Positions 24,550 through 31,230 of a DNA stretch of 35,931 nt are shown piece by piece (the stretch's first letter is position 1; each line of letters starts with the position of its first letter). The stretch lies in NCBI GenBank assembly GCA_024697425.1, contig JAILFT010000031.1:1-35931 (forward strand), read 5' to 3'. This DNA is from Butyrivibrio sp. Lineage in GTDB: Bacteria > Bacillota > Clostridia > Lachnospirales > Lachnospiraceae. The notes under the pieces are model-generated. The model was given only the letters and a program-made list of their open reading frames with translations, did no database searches and was not told where the DNA came from. The translations under genes were made by a program, and so were the position numbers.

Positions 24550-25806
24550 TCAGAATCCCATATACACGCCAGGGATATCGTCCTCGGTAAGATGGATATT
24601 GTTGCTGCCTGAGTCGTTTTCGGCAGTTTCCATTTTTACTACGTTTACATATCCGTCGTTGATCATGTCCACCATGTAAGGAACAATATTGGGATCAAAC
24701 TGGGTTCCTGACCCCTGCTGGATCTCCTCAATGATCTCATCTTTGTTGAGATGCCTTCTGTAAACCCTGTTGCTGGACATGGCATCATAAGCATCGGCAA
24801 CTCCTACTATCCTTGCATAAAGAGGGATATTTTCACCCGCAAGTCCTTCCGGATAACCCGTTCCGTCATATCTCTCATGATGATAAAGAGCTATCTCTCT
24901 GATACCGCGAAGAGACGTCATTTGCTTAAGCATCTTTCCGCCGGCCACCGTGTGGTCCTGGATCTGTTTTCGCTCTTCGTCCGACAGCTTCCCGGGCTTG
25001 TTAAGTACAGCATCGGGAACGCTGATCTTACCTGCATCATGAAGAAGTCCTGCATAATATATGTTCTGCACCTCATCCTCCGACAGGCGCATCCTCTTTG
25101 CAATCTCTGCAGCATACATGGCAACACGTCTTGAGTGGCCCCTGGTGTAAGGGTCTTTTGCATCGATGAAACTGATGAATGTATTCATCGACTGAAGTAT
25201 GATCCTCACATCGTTTTTCTGTTTCTCGCGATAGTTTTTCAGGTTAAACTTCGATACGAAGAATCCCATAAACAGTGCAGCCCAGATAACAAATCCAACA
25301 TAGATTATCCTGGTAAACACATTCCCGGCATTTCCCGTTCTATAGCCTCTTAAGGTTATCTTTTCAGGGAAAAAAGAATCCCTGGTATTAAGCACAACTC
25401 CAAACTCCAGATCATTGTCGTTTGTAAATGAAAGATTGTAGAACTCAGGAGTAAAAATAAGTTTATCCCCATCAATATGCGTTTCAACGCCCCAGTGATT
25501 TGATATCTCTGTGTCTTTTGGCACATCAATGGTAGCTTTCCAGTTGCTTATTCCCTTTTTTTCATTGTTCTTGACCACAAAATCATACTGAGCATAGTAG
25601 CGGTTTTTGGTGTTTCCTTCGCCTGATCTGGACACAGTTGCATAGACACCATCTGAGAGCTTTGCTCCGGTAAGGCTCAGGTCAATGGTGTACTCAGAAG
25701 ACACATTATTATCCGCACATACCTTGTTTACAAAAAGGGCAGTAAACAGGACGACGAATGCCGTTAAGAATATCAGCAATGTTTCCGTAGTCTTGTCCAG
25801 TTTCAT
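24550..25806 (-). CDS. Membrane HD-GYP phosphodiesterase with extracellular CBM2-like domain
   Basis: A 418-aa signalling protein. A membrane helix (about 8-30) is followed by an outer domain (about 40-155) and a second helix (about 165-188), then a cytoplasmic HD-GYP domain: RGHSRRVAMYA, LLHDAGKISVPD, HHERYDGTGYPEGL, ARIVGVADAYDAM and GTQFDP, all metal and signature residues of the c-di-GMP-hydrolysing family. The outer domain reads like family 2 cellulose-binding modules: VVKNNEKKGISNWKATIDVP, a second Trp in ISNHWGVE, and NLSFTNDNDLEFGVVLNT. So the protein may sense polysaccharide and lower c-di-GMP; this is inference. An in-frame GTG at 25812 overlaps the ribosome-binding site; the ATG at 25806 has GAGG 6-7 nt before it. 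Confidence 0.88.
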   Translation of the reverse strand: MKLDKTTETLLIFLTAFVVLFTALFVNKVCADNNVSSEYTIDLSLTGAKLSDGVYATVSRSGEGNTKNRYYAQYDFVVKNNEKKGISNWKATIDVPKDTEISNHWGVETHIDGDKLIFTPEFYNLSFTNDNDLEFGVVLNTRDSFFPEKITLRGYRTGNAGNVFTRIIYVGFVIWAALFMGFFVSKFNLKNYREKQKNDVRIILQSMNTFISFIDAKDPYTRGHSRRVAMYAAEIAKRMRLSEDEVQNIYYAGLLHDAGKISVPDAVLNKPGKLSDEERKQIQDHTVAGGKMLKQMTSLRGIREIALYHHERYDGTGYPEGLAGENIPLYARIVGVADAYDAMSSNRVYRRHLNKDEIIEEIQQGSGTQFDPNIVPYMVDMINDGYVNVVKMETAENDSGSNNIHLTEDDIPGVYMGF

Positions 25807-25834
25807 AGACACCTCGCAATATTCTGCATATTAA

Positions 25835-25863
25835 ATTATACAAAAAAGCGCCATTCCTTTAAA
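25835..25863 (-). promoter_or_regulatory. Promoter of the HD-GYP gene, overlapping the terminator
   Basis: On the minus strand TTTAAA (25863-25858), 17-nt spacer, TATAAT (25840-25835), 29 nt before the ATG. The -35 sits in the loop of the preceding terminator and the spacer includes one arm of its stem. Confidence 0.55.
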
Positions 25864-25880
25864 CAAGAATGACGCTTTTT
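25842..25880 (-). terminator. Terminator of the pectin operon
   Basis: Minus strand: GCGTCATTC, 10-nt loop, GAATGGCGC (25875-25867 with 25856-25848, one G-U pair), followed by TTTTTT; an A-run precedes the stem. It lies 25 nt after kdgK. Confidence 0.85.
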
Positions 25881-25905
25881 AATACTTTTTTAATTATTAT
25901 TTAGA

Positions 25906-26931
25906 TTATCTCTGGATACGTCCTGATCCGTCTCCACCTGCAAGCTTGTTAACCTCATCAACTGTAACAAGGTTGAAGTCTCCCTCGATGGAGTGCTTAA
26001 GAGCTGAAGCAGCAACTGCAAATTCGATTGTCTCCTGAGGTCCGAAGCCGTTTACGCAGCTGTAGATAAGTCCGCCGCCGAATGAATCTCCGCCACCTAC
26101 ACGGTCAACAATGTGAAGTGCGTACTTCTTGGAGAAGTAAGCCTCTCCGTCAGTGTAGAGCATTGCGCTCCAGTTGTTGTCATTAGCTGAGATAGACTCA
26201 CGAAGTGTGATAGCAACCTTCTTGAAGCCGAATCTCTCTGTGAGCTTCTGTGCAACCTCGATATAGCCCTCTCTGTTGAGCTTACCTGTTGTAACATCTG
26301 TTGAAGAAGCTGCGATACCGAATACATCGTTAGCATCCTCTTCGTTAGCAATACATACATCAACGTACTGGCAGAGCTCGCCCATAACCTTGCCTGCCTT
26401 CTCCTTGCTCCAGAGCTTTCCTCTGTAGTTAAGATCACAGGATACTGTAAGTCCATGCTCTTTAGCCTTCTTACAAGCCTCAAGTGTGATAGCTGCAAGA
26501 GAGTCGCTTACGGCAGGAGTGATACCTGTGAAGTGGAACCACTCTGCTCCGTCGAAGATCTCATCCCAGTTAAAGTCTGCAGGAACAGCCTCAGCGATTG
26601 CTGAATGTGCTCTGTCGTAGATGCACTTTGAGCCTCTCTGAGAAGCACCCTTCTCGTTGAAGTAGATACCAACTCTGTCGCCACCTCTTGTGATCTTGGA
26701 TGTATCAACACCATACTTTCTAAGAGAGTTAACAGCTGCCTGTCCAATCTCGTGCTTAGGAAGCTTTGTAACATAAACTGAATCAAGTCCGTAGTTAGCA
26801 AGAGAAACGGATACGTTTGCCTCTCCACCGCCAAATGTAGCCTCAAGATGATCTACCTGAACAAATCTCAAATAATTATCAGGCTGCAGACGCAGCATGA
26901 TCTCACCAAATGTAACAACTTTCTTTGCCAT
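25906..26931 (-). CDS. kdgK: 2-keto-3-deoxygluconate kinase (PfkB family)
   Basis: A 341-aa ribokinase-fold kinase phosphorylating 2-keto-3-deoxygluconate to KDPG. Seen: the N-terminal GGGEANVSVSLANYG (about 34-48) and the C-terminal PfkB signature DRVGGGDSFGGGL (about 276-288) with the catalytic Asp, plus DLNYRGKLWS (about 166) typical for sugar-acid kinases. Specificity is supported by the pathway around it: kduI, kduD and KDPG aldolase lie immediately upstream. GGAGG lies 8 nt before the ATG; the gap to the aldolase gene is 23 nt. Confidence 0.93.
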   Translation of the reverse strand: MAKKVVTFGEIMLRLQPDNYLRFVQVDHLEATFGGGEANVSVSLANYGLDSVYVTKLPKHEIGQAAVNSLRKYGVDTSKITRGGDRVGIYFNEKGASQRGSKCIYDRAHSAIAEAVPADFNWDEIFDGAEWFHFTGITPAVSDSLAAITLEACKKAKEHGLTVSCDLNYRGKLWSKEKAGKVMGELCQYVDVCIANEEDANDVFGIAASSTDVTTGKLNREGYIEVAQKLTERFGFKKVAITLRESISANDNNWSAMLYTDGEAYFSKKYALHIVDRVGGGDSFGGGLIYSCVNGFGPQETIEFAVAASALKHSIEGDFNLVTVDEVNKLAGGDGSGRIQR

Positions 26932-26954
26932 TATATTATCCTCCGATATTTTAA

Positions 26955-27917
26955 TTAGTTAAGTCCAAGGTGAACTGCAAATCCGCCGAAGTCATCAGCA
27001 AGATATGCAACCTTAAGATGGTTATCAGCGTCATATGAGAAAGATGTCTCATCAAACTTAACGCCCTGTCTTCCAAGGTGGTAAACAGCTCTGTCGATGT
27101 TGTTGCATCCGATAGCGATGTGTCCGCATGTTCCACGGCCCTTCGACTTCATAACCTCTACTGCTGAGCCGGCAAATACAGAAGAATTGCCAACCTTCTT
27201 GGTAAGACCAAAGAGTGTATCGAACTTATCTGCAACAGCCTCAGCTGCCTCAGCGCTATCCTGATTGATGCCGATGTGCTTAAGCTTAAAGCCAAGCATT
27301 GCATTTACAGCATCTCTTGTCATTGCCTCGATCTCATCGAACTTGCCGGCTGAGATAAGGTCTTTTTTAACCATCCAGCTTCCGCCGCAGCAGAATACCT
27401 TGTTAAAGCTGAGGTAATCATTTAAGTTGTTCTTATTAACGCCACCTGTAGGCATGAAGTGCATCTTGGTATAAGGTGCTGCCATAGCTTTGATCTTGGC
27501 AATTCCGCCATTCTGCTCAGCAGGGAAGAATTTTACGCAGTCAAGACCAAGCTCGATAGCCTGCTCAACCTCACCGGGTGTTGCTGTTCCGGGAACAACA
27601 GGTACTCCGATTGACTGAATATACTCAACGTTTGCTCTGTTAAAGCCGGGGCTTACAATAAACTTAGCGCCTGCAGCCTTAGCTCTGTCAGCCTGCTCTG
27701 CATTGAGTACTGTACCTGCACCAACGATCATCTCAGGGAACTTGGTGGAAATGATCCTGATCGCTTCCTCTGCAGCTGCTGTACGGAATGTAACCTCTGC
27801 AGCGGGAAGTCCTCCGTTAATAAGTGCCTGGGCAAGTGGCTCTGCATCCTTAGCATCGTCAATTGCGATTACCGGAACAATACCGATCTTATAAAGTTCT
27901 TCACAAATCTTATCCAT
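26955..27917 (-). CDS. KDPG aldolase fused to a C-terminal VOC (glyoxalase-like) domain
   Basis: A 320-aa protein. Residues 1-205 are a KDPG/KHG aldolase (KDPG to pyruvate + glyceraldehyde 3-phosphate): AAEVTFRT with the catalytic Glu, VGAGTVLN, SPGFNRANVEY, the Schiff-base Lys in CVKFFPAEQNGG (about 133) and PTGGVN. Normal enzymes end near 210. Here residues about 212-320 continue as a second domain resembling the vicinal oxygen chelate fold: LKHIGINQDSAEAAEAVADK, GHIAIGCNNIDRAVYHL, FGGFAVHLGLN. A metal-binding role for it cannot be read safely. It follows copy C of the structured element and precedes kdgK by 23 nt. The start has AAAGGA 7 nt before the ATG. Confidence 0.92.
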   Translation of the reverse strand: MDKICEELYKIGIVPVIAIDDAKDAEPLAQALINGGLPAAEVTFRTAAAEEAIRIISTKFPEMIVGAGTVLNAEQADRAKAAGAKFIVSPGFNRANVEYIQSIGVPVVPGTATPGEVEQAIELGLDCVKFFPAEQNGGIAKIKAMAAPYTKMHFMPTGGVNKNNLNDYLSFNKVFCCGGSWMVKKDLISAGKFDEIEAMTRDAVNAMLGFKLKHIGINQDSAEAAEAVADKFDTLFGLTKKVGNSSVFAGSAVEVMKSKGRGTCGHIAIGCNNIDRAVYHLGRQGVKFDETSFSYDADNHLKVAYLADDFGGFAVHLGLN

Positions 27918-27944
27918 TTCTATTTCCTTTCTTACTATACATTT

Positions 27945-28127
27945 ATTTGACTAACATGAATTGCTTCATTGCTTCGCAATTCTCGCAATTCTACACCAAT
28001 TCAGAAATCGACAGGCTCAATCCTTTCGCCTGTCTTTTTTCTTCATTGGTGTTTGCACCTCAAAGTCATATTTGCAATTCTGTGCAAGCACAATTGCAAT
28101 ATGACCTTGATCTGCCATTAGTCAAAT
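27945..28127 (-). repeat. Structured intercistronic element, copy C (kduD-kdgA gap)
   Basis: Third copy, read from 28127 to 27945. Outer stem ATTTGACTAA / TTAGTCAAAT (10 perfect pairs, 28127-28118 with 27954-27945). Hairpin 1: GTCATAT / ATATGAC (28099-28105 with 28065-28071), tip GTGC-TT-GCAC. Hairpin 2: ACACCAAT / ATTGGTGT (28045-28052 with 27993-28000), AGAAA/TTTCT, and a perfect inner GACAGGC/GCCTGTC. Hairpin 3: GAATTGC / GCAATTC (27985-27991 with 27958-27964) and inner ATTGC-GAA-GCAAT. It diverges most in sequence from copies A and B yet keeps every stem. It begins at the kduD stop codon and ends 27 nt before the aldolase start. Confidence 0.85.
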
Positions 28128-28981
28128 TATTGTGCTGTGCTCTCATCGATATCTGTGAACTTGGAAGGATCAAGGTTTCCGGGATCCTGTCCGATGTATG
28201 CTGAGATACCGCCATCAATGTAAACAACCTGTCCGTTGATGAAATCTGAAGCAGGTGAAGCAAGGAATACAGCAAGTCCCATAAGATCTTCTGTCTTGCC
28301 CCATCTCTGAGCAGGTGTCTTTGAACGGATGAATCTGTCAAATGGATGCATTGATCCATCAGGCTGTTTCTCACGAAGAGGTGCTGTCTGAGGAGTTGCA
28401 ATGTAACCAGGTCCAATAGCGTTACACTGGATATTGAACTGACCATACTCTGAGCAGATGTTTCTTGTGAGCATCTTAAGTCCGCCCTTAGCTGCTGCAT
28501 AAGCAGATACTGTCTCACGACCAAACTCTGACATCATTGAGCAAGCGTTGATGATCTTTCCGCTTCCTTTCTTGATCATAGCTGGAAGTACAGCCTTTGA
28601 GCAGATGAAAGGACCTGTAAGGTCAACATCGATAACCTGCTGCCACTGATCTACTGTCATATCTATCATAGGAATTCTCTTGATGATGCCTGCATTGTTA
28701 ACAAGAATATCAATTGTTCCTACATTCTTTTCAACTTCAGCAACGAAGTTCTGAACCTGATCTTCTTTTGTTACGTCACAAACAGCTCCGAAAGCATCGA
28801 TACCAAGCTTTTTGTACTCAGCCATTCCCTTGTCAACAAGTTCCTGATTGATATCGTTGAATACTACTCTTGCTCCGCTCTCTGCAAAAGCTACTGCATA
28901 AGCAAGTCCAAGTCCATAAGAAGCACCTGTAACCCAGGCAATCTTACCTTCAAGTGAAAAGTTCTTTAAAAAATCCTGCAT
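28127..28981 (-). CDS. kduD: 2-dehydro-3-deoxy-D-gluconate 5-dehydrogenase (SDR family)
   Basis: A 284-aa short-chain dehydrogenase interconverting 2,5-diketo-3-deoxygluconate and 2-keto-3-deoxygluconate with NAD(P)H. Seen: TGASYGLGLAYA (about 19-30) for the dinucleotide, NNAGI (about 93), the catalytic Ser in NACSMMSEFG and YAAAK (Tyr and Lys, about 162-166), and IGPGYIATPQT. It is longer than typical KduD (about 250) through an insertion and a C-terminal tail (IGQDPGNLDPSKF). Gluconate 5-dehydrogenase is the close alternative; the KduI and KDG kinase neighbours favour KduD. AGGAGG lies 8 nt before the ATG. A second in-frame stop occurs two codons after the first (TAA TTT GAC TAA), at the start of element C. 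Confidence 0.88.
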   Translation of the reverse strand: MQDFLKNFSLEGKIAWVTGASYGLGLAYAVAFAESGARVVFNDINQELVDKGMAEYKKLGIDAFGAVCDVTKEDQVQNFVAEVEKNVGTIDILVNNAGIIKRIPMIDMTVDQWQQVIDVDLTGPFICSKAVLPAMIKKGSGKIINACSMMSEFGRETVSAYAAAKGGLKMLTRNICSEYGQFNIQCNAIGPGYIATPQTAPLREKQPDGSMHPFDRFIRSKTPAQRWGKTEDLMGLAVFLASPASDFINGQVVYIDGGISAYIGQDPGNLDPSKFTDIDESTAQ

Positions 28982-29074
28982 TTTAATACCCTCCTATTAT
29001 TAAGCTATTGTTAATTATTTACGTTCAATTTTGTATCGCAGCCATCTAAAGATATAACCGGAAAACTCTCAAAT

Positions 29075-29938
29075 TTACATCAATGATGTCATCTCACAAT
29101 CATCCATGTCATCGAAGTCCTGATTCTCTCCGACCATTCCCCAGATGAATGTGTATGCCTGTGTTCCACATCCTGAATGGATTGACCAGCTAGGGCTGAT
29201 AACAGCCTGCTCGTTTCTCATAACAATGTGTCTTGTCTCTGTAGGCTCTCCCATGAAATGCATAACAAGTGCATCCTCAGGAATATCGAAATAAAGATAT
29301 ACTTCCATACGTCTGTCATGTGTATGACATGGCATTGTATTCCATACACTTCCAGGCTTAAGCTCAGTCATACCCATTTCAAGCTGACATGTCTCAACCT
29401 GTCCGGGAAGAATATACTTGTTGATAACTCTGTGGTTGGCCTGCTCAAGAGATCCAAGCTCTTTCTTATTCTCATCCTTGATGATAACAACGTCTTCAGA
29501 AGGTGTTCCTTCTCTTTTAATAAGAACTGTTGGATATGTCTTATGTGCAGGTGCGCTGTTGATATAAAACTTAGCAGGCTTGCTTGCATCGCAGCTTGCA
29601 AAAGAAACATCTTTTGCTCCCATTCCAATATACATGCCCTGCTTGTAATCTACATCATACTTTTTACCATCGATGGTGATAACACCTGCTCCACCGATAT
29701 TGATTACGCCCATTTCACGTCTCTGTAAAAAATACTCTGCTCTAAGCTCATCTCCTGCTGTAAGCTTAAGTTCCTCTTTTACAGGAACAGCTGAACCAGT
29801 AATGATTCTGTCAATGTGGCTATAAACGAGCTTAATCACATCAGGCTGAAAAAGGTCATCGATGAGGTACTCTTCTCTTAATCTCTGAGTATCGTAATGC
29901 TTCTCATCTCTAGGTGAACTAGCTGTTCTAAGTTCCAT
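29075..29938 (-). CDS. kduI: 5-keto-4-deoxyuronate isomerase
   Basis: A 287-aa cupin-fold isomerase converting 5-keto-4-deoxyuronate, released from unsaturated galacturonides, to 2,5-diketo-3-deoxygluconate. Seen: DELRAEYFLQRREMGVINIG (about 63-82), GMGAKDVSF, and the zinc-binding stretch MPCHTHDRRMEVYLYFD (about 201-217) with the His-x-His pair and Glu. Length is near the usual 278. It is the first gene of the pectin operon with CGGAGG before the ATG; a promoter and a catabolite-type site lie upstream. The gap to kduD is 93 nt, in which I see only the kduD ribosome-binding site. Confidence 0.95.
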   Translation of the reverse strand: MELRTASSPRDEKHYDTQRLREEYLIDDLFQPDVIKLVYSHIDRIITGSAVPVKEELKLTAGDELRAEYFLQRREMGVINIGGAGVITIDGKKYDVDYKQGMYIGMGAKDVSFASCDASKPAKFYINSAPAHKTYPTVLIKREGTPSEDVVIIKDENKKELGSLEQANHRVINKYILPGQVETCQLEMGMTELKPGSVWNTMPCHTHDRRMEVYLYFDIPEDALVMHFMGEPTETRHIVMRNEQAVISPSWSIHSGCGTQAYTFIWGMVGENQDFDDMDDCEMTSLM

Positions 29939-29969
29939 ACTTGCCTCCGTTCTTGAATTACTATTTTAT

Positions 29970-29986
29970 ATGGGTACACTTCCCAT
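29970..29986. promoter_or_regulatory. Small inverted repeat in the kduI leader, possible operator
   Basis: ATGGG-N7-CCCAT (29970-29974 with 29982-29986) lies shortly downstream of the predicted transcription start of kduI, where a repressor could block elongation. Short arms and a single example make this weak. Confidence 0.3.
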
Positions 29987-30002
29987 TCATTCACGCAATA
30001 TC

Positions 30003-30031
30003 ATGATACGGTATAACTTATTCTTTGTCAG
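30003..30031 (-). promoter_or_regulatory. Promoter of the kduI-kduD-kdgA-kdgK operon
   Basis: On the minus strand -35 CTGACA (30031-30026), 17-nt spacer, -10 TATCAT (30008-30003), giving a leader of about 60 nt before kduI. Confidence 0.6.
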
Positions 30032-30069
30032 TTCATTTTTAAACAAAAAAGTTGCAAATCTTGACCTGA

Positions 30070-30094
30070 TGTAAGAGCTTTCATATTTCTTACA
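30070..30094. promoter_or_regulatory. Candidate CcpA (cre) site and overlapping inverted repeat
   Basis: On the minus strand TGAAAGCTCTTACA (30083-30070) matches the Bacillus cre consensus TGWAARCGYTWNCA at 13 of 14 positions; the missing one is the central G. The same stretch is part of an inverted repeat TGTAAGA-N11-TCTTACA (30070-30076 with 30088-30094). It lies about 40-60 bp upstream of the -35 of the pectin operon. The remainder of the 29939-30181 gap is AT-rich without other features I can support. Confidence 0.4.
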
Positions 30095-30181
30095 TTTTAT
30101 CACATTTTGTCCTTATCCACATTGCAAAAATTGCTGTGTTTTTCAATAAAAAACGCGTAGCATTTTCCTATTAAATCAAAT

Positions 30182-30210
30182 AAAAAAGCAACGCGGTTAA
30201 GCGTTGCCTT
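30182..30210 (-). terminator. Terminator of the RNase P RNA gene
   Basis: Minus strand: GCAACGC-TTAACC-GCGTTGC (30207-30188) followed by TTTTTT, with an A-run before the stem. It lies about 13 nt after the predicted 3' end of the RNA. Confidence 0.9.
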
Positions 30211-30220
30211 TAGTCTTTTT

Positions 30221-30698
30221 ATGAGTAGGACTGTAAGCCGGGTTATGTCGTGAATGATCATCTATCTAGGACTGCCGTCACCGACAGCCTCAAGCGACCC
30301 ACCTGAAAGCGAACCGGGCCGGCTCATTGCTTTCTTTTCGGTCTTGCTTCGAATGGGGTTTACATGGCTACTGATGTTACCACCAGCACGGTAGTCTCTT
30401 ACACTGCCTTTCCACCCTTACGCTTCTAAGGCGATTCGGCGGTCACTCGGAAAGCACGCTTTCCTCGTTACGCGGCATTCGCCGCATGCCCAGACTGCAA
30501 TAAGCCAATTTTCATGCAAGCATGAAATTGTCTATTTCAGCCTGGTCGCCCGCCTCATTTGAAACGCGGTATATCTCTGTTGCACTATCCTGGGAGTCAC
30601 CTCCACCAGACGTTATCTGGCATCCTGCCCTGTGAAGCCCGGACTTTCCTCTCCCATGCCCTTTCGTTTGCATGGCAGCGATCATTTATCCTACTCAG
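30221..30698 (-). ncRNA. rnpB: RNase P RNA, bacterial type A
   Basis: The catalytic RNA that trims the 5' leader of tRNA precursors. Helix P1 pairs GAGTAGGA (30696-30689) with TCCTACTC (30230-30223). Helix P3 is GCCATGC/GGCATGG just after the 5' end. The universally conserved GAGGAAAGTCCGGGC lies at 30651-30637, and the 3' conserved segment with ACATAACCCGGCTTACAG lies at 30250-30231. It is somewhat long (about 478 nt), with an extended helix around 30505-30540 in the P12 region, tipped by CATGC-TT-GCATG. Ends are set from P1 and are approximate to a few bases. Confidence 0.95.
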
Positions 30699-30705
30699 GA
30701 ACAAC

Positions 30706-30733
30706 ATTATACCATAATTATTAATTTGTGAAA
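30706..30733 (-). promoter_or_regulatory. Promoter of rnpB
   Basis: On the minus strand TATAAT (30711-30706) lies 8 nt before the predicted 5' end of RNase P RNA. The -35 is likely TTTCAC (30733-30728) with a 16-nt spacer. Confidence 0.7.
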
Positions 30734-30740
30734 GAACAAA

Positions 30741-30768
30741 TTAAAAAAAGAGCCATCTAAGGCTCTTT
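30741..30768 (-). terminator. Terminator after the 101-aa unknown gene
   Basis: Minus strand: AAAGAGCC-TTAGAT-GGCTCTTT (30768-30747, perfect stem) running into a T-run. It separates the unknown gene from rnpB. Confidence 0.9.
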
Positions 30769-30785
30769 CTAAGTGGATGTATTAC

Positions 30786-31091
30786 TTAAACTGCTGGGTT
30801 ACCAGATTCTTCAGCAGTTTTTTGCTCAACATATCTCAGGGCATCTATAGCGGATGAATAATATCCGGCAACCACCTGTGATTCAGGTGATAATGACCTG
30901 AGTGCTTTTGATTTCATTGTTTCAAAATATGAAATAGCTGCTCCGATATTGCTAAGATCAATTGGCTTGTCATTGCAGTAAAGTGTGCCTCTTGCAGTAT
31001 CATATCGTGTCATATCTTTTCTACTTACAGGTTGCATACCCATGGCAACCGCTAATGAATTAATTGTTTTAGCTCTGTCGTAGGTTGTCAT
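30786..31091 (-). CDS. Unknown 101-aa protein
   Basis: A small soluble protein I do not recognise. It is mostly helical by composition, with SLAVAMGMQPVSRKDMTRYD near the N-terminus, a possible beta-hairpin (RGTLYCNDKPIDLSN) and two helices after it (IGAAISYFETMKSKALRSLS and SAIDALRYVEQKTAEE). There is no membrane helix or signal peptide and a single Cys. Start: an in-frame TTG at 31109 overlaps the ribosome-binding site, while the ATG at 31091 has GGGAG 9 nt upstream. It stands alone, with its own terminator (30741-30768) and a possible promoter (31144-31171). Function unknown. Confidence 0.7.
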   Translation of the reverse strand: MTTYDRAKTINSLAVAMGMQPVSRKDMTRYDTARGTLYCNDKPIDLSNIGAAISYFETMKSKALRSLSPESQVVAGYYSSAIDALRYVEQKTAEESGNPAV

Positions 31092-31143
31092 TATTAAAAT
31101 CTCCCTCAAATAATAATACTTAATCTTTTAAACAGCGAATTTT

Positions 31144-31171
31144 ATTTTACTCTTTGGTGCGTAAAAGTAAA
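31144..31171 (-). promoter_or_regulatory. Possible promoter of the 101-aa unknown gene
   Basis: Minus strand: TTTACT (31171-31166), 16-nt spacer, TAAAAT (31149-31144), about 53 nt before the ATG. Both boxes are imperfect in an AT-rich gap. Confidence 0.4.
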
Positions 31172-31230
31172 TGGAGATTACACGAACAAACAGTGAAAAA
31201 AATGTGTTTAAATTGTGTTTGTAATTATGT

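Noticed and set aside
28982-29074. Internal promoter between kduI and kduD
   Set aside because: AT-rich, but no -35/-10 pair with acceptable spacing; only the kduD ribosome-binding site is clear.
30505-30540. The CATGC-TT-GCATG hairpin in rnpB as a fourth copy of the element
   Set aside because: None of the conserved hairpin 2 or 3 sequence is nearby, and the position fits the P12 helix of RNase P RNA.
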